Both the position numbers and the translations under genes were made by a program. The notes beneath the pieces were generated by a model, which made no database searches, was not told the DNA's origin, and saw only the letters and a list, made by a program, of their open reading frames with translations. 64,000 nt of DNA from Eimeria necatrix (taxonomy: Eukaryota; Apicomplexa; Conoidasida; Eucoccidiorida; Eimeriidae). The stretch is taken from the NCBI RefSeq assembly GCF_000499385.1, contig NW_013654191.1, positions 62,001-126,000 on the forward strand, in the 5' to 3' direction. Of this stretch, positions 56,099 through 64,000 are shown one piece after another. How positions within the stretch are numbered: position 1 is the stretch's first letter; each line of letters starts with the position of its first letter.

Positions 56099-59000
56099 CT
56101 GCTGTTATCAGGGCATCTTGAGGAACGGTTGTGTCTTCATGGCTGTCTTGTGAGGATATGCTTTCTCCTCCCACTGCAGTTGTTGGACTCTGGAGGACGG
56201 CGGGGGTTTCACGTAGAAGCCACTGTAAATCAGCCTGCTGTGGCATTTGGCAGGATTCGAGAGATGGAGCGTCTTTTTTCTTGTCCAGTAGCGCCTCCAG
56301 GAAAGCCCTCGCCTTTAAAAGTTGTTTGGCGAAGGGGGCCTCTGAAAGGCTCTCTGTCTGCTGTTCTCGTGCGTAAAGTGCTTTGAGCGCGGACTTCGGC
56401 AGGAGTGCCGCGCTGTAGAGCCACTGCGGGACGGGCTGGGGTGTCTCGGAACGGGCGATGTATTGTGTGTTGCTCGCTTCCTTCGCTGCAACAAAGCTTC
56501 CTAGAGGAAGGCGCGAAAAGGGATCACTATCAGTTGTTCTGAGCTGCTGCTGTACCACATCGCGAATGGCCAACAGAGACGGCGCAGAGGTATACGTGAA
56601 GTACCACAAATTGTCGGGGCAAATGCCGTCGACGTATGTCTGCAAATTCCATAGCAAACCTGGGAGATACAAACGCACGCAGACAGAAAAATGCATTGGC
56701 CAACAGGCACAGCGACACCACGACAAATGTTTACTGGTAGACGTAGACACGAAACCAGAAACGAGGACAAGGTCTCAAGTGGTGGGGTGCACAAGCTCTG
56801 TACTGTGAAGCCGCTCCATGACTAAAGCAGCCACACAAAACGGGACGGAGCTACCGTAACTCAAATTCTAGCTACTGTGACTTTGGTAGTTCCGAATTTT
56901 ATCTGCTATTCAAGTCAATTATTTCGATCTGGTTCGTGTTCTCACCGTGAATATATGCTCGTGCCTTTTCGCGTTCGCTGGCCACATGAGCCTCAACGGA
57001 GAACGTGGGGTCTCCTGTACTAGCCTCGGTGAGCCCGGATCCCTCTTCTTCTCCTTTAGTTTCAAGCTTAACATGTTGCTGCCTCGTTCCTGCTGGTGGT
57101 CCTCCTGAGGGGGTCTGAGAGCCGTCCTTGCACCAGTTTTGCGCCCTCAACGCGTGATACAACTCGGGGGCCCAAGTCTCCAGAGCCTGAATTGAATGCA
57201 TCAACAATTTCGCATGTGGTTTGTCCCAGTACTGCGCGCATTGGCATTCTTCTGCGGATGAAACAATGGACTTGCAGAGAGGGACGTAGTTATACAGTAC
57301 ATTCTGGAGAAGCGCCAGCGTGGGTGCCAGCCAGAGTTCGCAATACCTGTGTACACACCTACAATAATTCTTTTGGTAAAGCGGCGGATCGACACAAAAT
57401 TCACTCAAAACATACGAGCTACGATCAAGCGTGCTTTATATAACACGGAATGCTCGTACAGTACCCCCCACGCAATGCGCACTAGAGTGGAAAACAGTCA
57501 GGCTTCTGGCTGTTCGGATTAGCTGCTACTTGGAAAAAAAACAGCAGGAAGCTCCAGCTGTTAATGGAGAGACTGCAGGACGGGTACACTACACGTGCTG
57601 GGCTGAGTACGCATATGCGTGTGGAGCTCCCCATTATCTACCAATCGCTGAACTTATTGGCTTGTCTGAAAAACTATGGAAACGGCCAGTTGCAGCAGTG
57701 GCTAGATGCCTGTATGGGTCTTACCTGCATACTAATGGCATGCTTGATTCTCGCCTTAGAGATGTTGCTTCCACCGATAAACTTGCTCGAGAACACAACT
57801 TGCTCTTTGACGAGTACATCCACTTGGCAGGTGTGGGAATCTTGTATGGTGGGGAAGTTGTCCTTAAGCTCTCCCTCATATGCCATGTTGCCCTCTGCAG
57901 TACCTTTTTCGCCCTCGCTGTTCTTATGGTGGCAACTGTTGCTGCCCTCAGCTGGATATACGAAGCAAAATGTGGGAGGGCTATGCAGGGCCACCTGTAG
58001 GCAAAAAGAAGGTATATATGCCTTCAGATAGAAGTATGCATGCACTGGGAGTATTCACTTAATTGCGTATGCCTTCCTGTGCAAATGGTCTTCAAGAGAT
58101 GTACATCTGCGCGGACCAAGCAGAGATTGTTGAGAGTATTCGACGGAGTCGTAACACGAAGAGTAGAGGCCGCTTTCTGGAATGTCGCGGCAGAGACGGG
58201 ATCAGATTCCGAAAAATCACCCGTACGGGCTGGCGTAGTCACTGCAGCTGTCTCACGCCAAGGGCCCTCATCCACGAGAGGTAGCAACTCCGGGAAATAT
58301 ATCTGTAGCAACTTGAAGGCCGCTCTCTGCTGGGCTGTCTTTTTATCCGCCGCACTGCTGGCCACACACCTGTTAGTGCAAATTGACTCAAGAGACCCCT
58401 CGGACTGAGGAAAATTCCCCGCATGGGCAGGGCTCTCAGGCTGAACCGCTTCCTTGGAATCCGACAGTCCCGTAACTCTGGATGGCCGCATGACGTGTGG
58501 CATCTCCCCCATAATATCAATGTCGCAGACAAATCCATTCCGGTTCTCTTGGAAACACCACTGAGGAGCCACGCACGGAAAAGGCAAAGCAAGACTTTAG
58601 TACATTGCTCAAGAGGAACGCTGGCTTTTTGCGCAAAGCTCGCATACGTACTTCTAAATTCTCACAACTGCATGAATGTCTTGCGCAAAGGTCGCATACG
58701 TACTTTTAAATTCTCACAACTGCATGAGTGGCACCTAACTAACCGCAAGTTTGTTTCTGTGAAAAAATAGGAACATGGACTAACCCTACACACAAGGCAC
58801 AGTATATCGGAAAGTAATGAGCAGTGGGCCATGAGCGCGCTCACCTGTAGCTTTTTGACTGAGCTGGTTGCACCGTCTGCACTGGAAATCACAAGGCGCT
58901 TTTGCGCCACCAGCTGATTTACAATTTGCAGTGGAGATGCCTTGCATAAACCGCTAGGCGTCTTCGGCCCAGCAAGGCGAACGCAATTGTCTCTTTGCCT

Positions 59001-61598
59001 CGCCACCATTTCTACGTTTTGTAGCCGATCCAGCTCCTCTATAAAAGCGGAAAAAAAGGGCCAATTAAAAGATCTTCCCTCCGCATCAACCCACGACGAG
59101 TCACGGCATTCTGGCCTGCGCTCACCTACACAAAAGGAAATGACTGCCTCAGCCGCAGTCTTGCACACAGTCTCATGCGAGGGCTCGTCGGCGTTATTTG
59201 CAATATGTGCATGCATCAGGCGAGAAAACGTCAATCAGTCACAGGCGTGCGGACCTGCGACGTGTTGCTTCGTAGGCAGCAGAGAATCGGGCGAAGGAGA
59301 ATCCTGGGAGCTTTGGAAGATAATCATTGCCGTTCAGAATACACATGAGGGCGAAATCGTTTCTGACAAGATGTGAATTTCCTGAAACAAGCACAAGGGA
59401 CGAAGACAATAAAGGAGACTCTCCGGCTACTCTTGCGCCGGAACCCTTGCAGTGCAAGTCTGTGCTTTCTTGAGAAGAGCAACCACTAACGGCAGCAGTC
59501 ATATTTAACGCTTTTGAAAGCGGCAAAGATGTGAGCGACGAAATCAACTAAAAAGTAGCTTGCCTTCTGTCTTCCCTACCTGGAAATAGCCGCTCTAGTT
59601 CTCCCAACAGGGCACGAAGAGAATAGATAACTGGGCACAAAAAGGCACGCAAGCCGCTTGGGATGAGTCGGACTCATGCACACGGAAATACGTAGGGATT
59701 CGCATCTGTGCCTGACTGGATGGATTGCTCTACCACGCTTACAGCACAAGTGAGCACAAGAAAGACGTACGCATCTGTTCAAGTACGCAGCGTGAAATCA
59801 CGTAGCTATATCTGAACTTGCCCACGGAAAGCACGCGCACAAATCCGTGTATGCATTCCACATGTGCCATTACGCGCATAATCGAAAAGAATCCAAAACA
59901 GGAAGCATTTGTACCCCTAACGTTCTTGGAATGGGTAATATTCTGTGGATTGTAGACGAATAGATTGGAAGTGTAGGGTAGGGCTAGGCACTGCACCACA
60001 AGATCCGCATCTCCCCCAATTATGACAATGCTGTCCGATGGCAGCGCCCTGTATGTTGTTTCTGCTTCTGCAGGTCCTTCTTTGTTTTCTGTCCATGAGT
60101 CTGCAGAAGACGCCATGTTAATCCAGTTTGCAAGCTTTAGCTCGCCTTCCCCGAAAGAAGACGGACCCGAAAGGAAGAACCTGCAGCAGGCTCACGACCG
60201 GCAATTCTGCAGAAAATGCGATGTTTGTCAGAAAGCAGTTCTTCCTACACAAACATACTGCAACCATAACTAGATGGAGTTAAGGCACTGCGCAGTTCTC
60301 GCCGTTCCAGCACCAGAAGCCTGGGAAACTGCCCATATTTCAGTAATACGGTGGACAGCTTGAACGCCCTCAATGTGCACAAGCGTGTTTTTGACGGAAA
60401 CAAGTCTGCGCTAAAAGAGCTATGGCTACCAGTAAATGGAGAGCTTTTCTCGTGTGTCTGTGTGTCATGTCTGTGTACATATGCTTGCGTGCCTGCGTGC
60501 ATTTGGCGCACGTGAGCCCGCTTAGTATGGGCAGCGTAGACTGGCAAACGCGAACGTCATGCATGTCTGCGGGTGCTCAGATGTTTGCAGGTGGTGTTTC
60601 TGCGCTCCTACTTGGGTGCGTCGATCTGCTCTGACCGCAGAAGCTCCCTTGCCAGCTTCCTGCATTCCGTCTCCACTAGCTTCATGAAGTACGTGCCAGG
60701 TGACAGCAGATATGCGGCTGCATACCGTGAACAGCACGCACACACCAACCTCAAGCAAATTGAATATGGATGCAATGTCTGCACCTCCCCAAACAAGAGG
60801 CCTACGAAATGGGCGTAACCAGTTCAGCACGCGACGCAACTTAGCAGCACCCCTACAACCAGCAGCACTTACGTATTCTACATGCAGATTTGCTAAGTGA
60901 TGCTCCCCCTATACTTGTTCTGGCCAGTTTTGTTTCAGTTAAACGAACGTCATCTGCGGGAATATCTAACTCCCCACCCAGTCCCTTAGGAAAATCAGCG
61001 GTTGTTGGAGAGCCCCTTTGTGATTTCTTTGGTCCAAGACACTGCTCAATGCATTCAGAGAGAATGCCAGCCCTGGCCGCACGCTGCCGTCGTTGCTGGG
61101 ATATGGCAAGCTTAGCTAAGGGGGGGACGCCATCCATAGCAAGCACAACATTTTTTCTGACCCTAAATCTCTTGAATGTACTCCGCAAGATGCGCCACAG
61201 AGCACGAATTATGCGGCTGTCTTCAGCATCTGCACTGGTAGCAAACGTAGAGGGGGATGCAAGCGCAGCCTGCAAAAGCCATGTCACACGGGAATAGCGT
61301 CAGTCCTAGTAATTCCTCCTCCTTGTACGTATTCCACATTGCATATGATAGAAGGGAAGACTGGACCTAATTTTTGGAGAGCATGTGGCAAAATCACCTG
61401 GTAAAGGAGCTGATTTAAATCAAAGAGGAGGTGGTCGGTCTCGACGACGTCCCTCTTGTGAATTTCACGTACAGCACTAGGAAACCTAGCCCGGAACCAC
61501 TTGTGCAATCCTGAAATACCGCATTTTGCGGTATCTGGAATAAACACGACGTAGAGTAGCGTGACAGTCACAGCCAACAATGGCGATGTGAATTGCAT
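56099..61598 (-). CDS. XRN-family 5'-3' exoribonuclease with N-terminal signal peptide
   Basis: This is a processive 5'-3' exonuclease acting on 5'-monophosphate RNA. Exons: 61398–61598, 60873–61269, 60612–60717, 59922–60180, 59262–59547, 58845–59125, 58117–58560, 57725–57994, about 57346–56946 and 56659–56099. Phases agree except at the 57725/57346 junction. Active-site motifs are in order: LLFDLNQLLYQ, VVLAMDGVPPLAKLA followed by QQRR, SFGEGELKLANW with both Glu, IVIIGGDADLVVQ and LNGNDYLPKLP. The C-terminal half has the XRN segment IHGLLWNLQTYVDG and WYFTYTSAP. Canonical XRNs begin M-G-V-P. Here the equivalent GISGLHKWF is preceded by MQFTSPLLAVTVTLLYVVFI, a signal peptide. A GTAGGA donor at 56098 suggests a further exon, so the C-terminus is not settled. 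Location in a secretory-route organelle, perhaps the apicoplast, is inference. Confidence 0.92.
58629..58728. repeat. Two-copy 52-bp tandem repeat in an XRN intron
   Basis: The units start ttgcgcaaag at 58629 and 58681. Both continue with tcgcatacgtactt, taaattctcacaactgcatga. They differ at two or three positions. The repeat lies in the intron 58561–58844, so it does not affect the protein. Confidence 0.92.
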
Positions 61599-63196
61599 AC
61601 TTCAAGTCCTTGTGCCCAGCCTCAACAAACTAGGTTGGCGCCAGTCGTAGTTCCTGAGAATCTTTGAAGAATATGTGTCCAATAACATAATCTGAAAGTT
61701 AGGAAACTACGTCACGCAAATGCAGTTAGTACTTTGTGCCGCACTGTCACCGCTGTGTTGCCGTTAGCTCCATCATGTAATATGCCGCAGCCACGGAGGG
61801 CTGCAGATGGCAGCGGCTAGTAAAATATGGTGCTGAATCAGAGAACACAGTGCAGAACCATAAGCTCTTCAGTAGTTTGGATGCGGTGCCTGACACCTGT
61901 CACTCAGCATTACGGGCCCCGTAGAGACAATGTGCAGCATTGGAGAATGCACAAGGCGTCTACGTACAACTGAGCACGTATAAACAAGCCCCATTGATCG
62001 TAGAAGCTGCTCTTCAAAATAGCGGTGCCATTCTACGTCACCATAAAACTAATGGATGATGAGTGCACGAGGACGACCAAGCAGGTGCACTCGGTCGAAT
62101 CAAAGCGTTTAGGGTCGCTGAAAAAATCTGCGCAAATTTGCATAATTAAATAATATATTTGGGAAATTTGTGCGTACTCCTCCGTCACGGAAGTGGCTCG
62201 ACACGCCCACGGGAGCGAACAGTAGCTGTGGCATTCGTGCGGCCCCCAGCAACACAACCTCTCAAAAATAAAGACTTGGCCCCCTTTGAAGGTTATTCAT
62301 GTATTTAATATAGCCCACAAGAAGCACAGCATGGCTTTCTAAACGGAAACAACGTCGGCTTCAAGACAGGTCCTCTCATTAACCAAAAGTATCTTGTTGC
62401 AGGAACTGCCTCACACGACCAGCGAGCTTGTGGTGGCATGAGGGAAGCCATGCGTACCTCGCTCACGAGCACACCGCACAGCTATTCGTTTTATTAGAAT
62501 TCTTGGTAAATCAGCTCTTCATTCCCTCTGATCGCGTCCATCTACAGAGGGAAAAGGCAGCAGCGAGCTCTCCTTGTGCCGTTGTGCCCATTGATGCATG
62601 TGGTCCGGGTTCTCCGTTGGTATCCAGCCGGACGTTTTTTTTATCCTCCTTTGATGCATTAGCTCCACAATTTCTTTTAATTTCTATGACGGAAGCTCAA
62701 TTACTTGTGATGTTGAGGGCTTCAGGGGGAATTCATAGGGCAAAAGAGCAGCGCAGCTATTTGGGATGGCAGCTCCTCTGGACCATTGAATCTGGGCCAT
62801 AGCATTTCTTTGTTTTTCTGGGGGCTTCCCATGGGAATTGATCTCTTATCCCTTATTCTATTGCCTGGTCAGGCTCATCCTTGGTGAAATAAGCACCACG
62901 TGTGCGGAACTTGTCAAATACGGACAGCCGGACTCCCAATCACAGCTTTCTGTTTGTTTTCCCTTTCTAGCGCATTCTTACCCCCCTACTGCACGGAATA
63001 AATGTCTTTCAAGGAGTTCCTACGTCAGGCGAACTCGAAGAATCACACCGTCAAGGTATCGTACCGGAAGCTCCTGCCGGCGACTATTGGAGGCGTGATG
63101 CAAACCTGTACCTTCCAGACGCATCCCAGCTAAGAAGCCTTCTGTGAGGCCTGGAGATCTTTTTCTGTGTGGTCCTTCAGTTATTAGGAAGTCACC
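61599..63196. promoter_or_regulatory. Divergent intergenic region between XRN (-) and dynein heavy chain (+)
   Basis: This 1.6 kb contains both promoters, inferred from orientation. A plus-strand frame (62428–62802, 124 codons) starts MWWHEGSHAYLAHEHTAQLF but has no family match known to me. If dynein has a 5' untranslated exon it would lie here. No specific regulatory site was recognised. Confidence 0.45.
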
Positions 63197-64000
63197 ATGG
63201 ATCGCACAGTTGAGAGGGCAAAAGTGTCCCTAATCAACTTCCTCCTAGAGGTTACGCCGCCTCTCCTGGGGTGCAGCCGGCAGCAACTGCAGAAGCTGCT
63301 TTCCATCAACTCAGAGACAGTCCTTAAGCCCTTTCTTGTAGAACAGCAGCCTGGGGTGTTGGTCATTGGCAAAGAAGCCTCGCGTGAAGCTGTAGCGGAC
63401 AAGGCACCTGGAAGTGGGGTTCAGTTTGCACAGCCAGGGACAGCAGACTTCGATGCAGACGATGAAGAGGAGAACTACAACTTATATGTCGACCTCGGCT
63501 TTGTTGCGAGAGCTGGTGGAAGGTCATGCAGCGTCGCATTTCTCAAGCGGCCAGGCTTCAGCCTAGCAGACGAGAACACCGCCGAGCATGGAGCCCAGGA
63601 AGGAGAGGAAGGTGCGGGTCGGCAGGTCCACACTGTCACAAAACCCATAGGCCCACAGCTTGCCCTCATGCGTTGTGGGTTTGGGGAGGAAGAGAGCCTT
63701 CTTGATGTAACAGAGATGTACATGCAGCGCGGTTTTGGCCCACTGCTGAAAACCGCCTCAGAGGAGGAGACTGCAGCAGCAGCCGCCGAAGGAGGAGGAG
63801 AGGGAGGCGCAGCGGAAGATTCTACGGCCCGCGCATCTCACGGCATACAAACTGTGAGTAAAAAGCTTAGGGAATTGGTCCTGGCAGTGCAGCAAGCACA
63901 GCAAAACGTGGATATCCCTCTCATTGAACTGCCCATTGATTCGGTTATAAAGGCGGCCGTCATGAAAGCAGCAGCTGATAAGCGCAAGCCGGTAGTGGAT
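63197..64000 (+). CDS. Cytoplasmic dynein heavy chain, N-terminal part (runs off the window)
   Basis: This is the minus-end-directed microtubule motor heavy chain. Only the first 268 codons of a protein usually over 4,000 residues are in the window, all in one uninterrupted exon. ATG at 63197 lies in a strong context (caccATGG). The N-terminal tail dimerisation domain of cytoplasmic dynein-1 type is recognisable. The sequence NYNLYVDLGFV and SVAFLKRPGF match the human SYNINIDIHYG and SLAFIKR region. A later stretch SKKLRELVLAVQQAQQNVDI with PLIELPID matches the KKIAELEMGLLHLQQNIEI and PEISLPI region. An acidic insert (DADDEEE) and a Glu/Ala/Gly-rich stretch (about residues 190–212) are parasite-specific additions. 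Axonemal dyneins lack this N-terminal match, so the cytoplasmic type is favoured. Confidence 0.93.
   Translation, partial: MDRTVERAKVSLINFLLEVTPPLLGCSRQQLQKLLSINSETVLKPFLVEQQPGVLVIGKEASREAVADKAPGSGVQFAQPGTADFDADDEEENYNLYVDLGFVARAGGRSCSVAFLKRPGFSLADENTAEHGAQEGEEGAGRQVHTVTKPIGPQLALMRCGFGEEESLLDVTEMYMQRGFGPLLKTASEEETAAAAAEGGGEGGAAEDSTARASHGIQTVSKKLRELVLAVQQAQQNVDIPLIELPIDSVIKAAVMKAAADKRKPVVD

Noticed and set aside
57564..58031. Plus-strand 155-codon frame
   Set aside because: It is antisense to a phase-consistent XRN exon (57725–57994) and has no supporting motif.

Overview
The window is nuclear DNA of an apicomplexan parasite, most probably Eimeria. The evidence is a set of intron-rich eukaryotic genes with GT–AG introns, apicomplexan-type protein families, and very heavy CAG/CTG trinucleotide expansion. 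That expansion is read as poly-Gln, poly-Ser, poly-Ala or poly-Leu inside coding exons, the homopolymeric amino acid repeats known from Eimeria. Exons below were built by eye from protein-family conservation plus splice signals and phase. Where phases agree, the coordinates should be close to exact. Where they do not, the entry says so.

Layout. 2164–4489 (+): fructose-1,6-bisphosphatase lacking a recognisable first exon. 5912–7492 (-): a complete proteasome beta-2 (PSMB7-type) subunit, convergent with it. 8191–15245 (+): a large repeat-riddled gene ending in a kinase fold that has lost its catalytic residues. 17693–21319 (+): CNOT3/NOT3 of the CCR4-NOT complex, complete. 22254–26088 (-): a signal-peptide protein with a small Hsp20/CS-like motif, not fully resolved. 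26.1–33.2 kb is gene-poor and holds two near-identical tRNA genes with anticodon UAU. 33211–43266 (+): a CAMK-type Ser/Thr kinase resembling apicomplexan PK2, with a very long low-complexity tail. 44508–47767 (-): a three-domain nucleoredoxin-like protein. 50439–53034 (-): a RING-variant-like putative membrane E3 ligase. 53359–54751 (+): an unrecognised two-exon gene. 56099–61598 (-): an XRN-family 5'-3' exoribonuclease that starts with a signal peptide. 63197–64000 (+): the beginning of cytoplasmic dynein heavy chain.

The genes are unrelated housekeeping or signalling functions in the usual eukaryotic one-gene-one-promoter arrangement, with no operons. Two themes recur. RNA decay appears twice: CNOT3 drives deadenylation, and the XRN enzyme degrades 5' to 3', though its signal peptide suggests an organelle rather than the cytosol. 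Protein turnover and folding appears in the proteasome subunit, the RING-type protein, the nucleoredoxin and the Hsp20-like protein.

The most interesting points are the pseudokinase, the secretory-signal XRN, the nucleoredoxin domain whose two redox cysteines are replaced while the neighbouring domain keeps CGPC, and the unusual splice junction in front of the glycine loop of the PK2-like kinase. Several perfect or near-perfect hairpins and degenerate tandem repeats lie in introns and spacers. I saw no virus, transposon with intact ends, CRISPR array or bacterial-type system.
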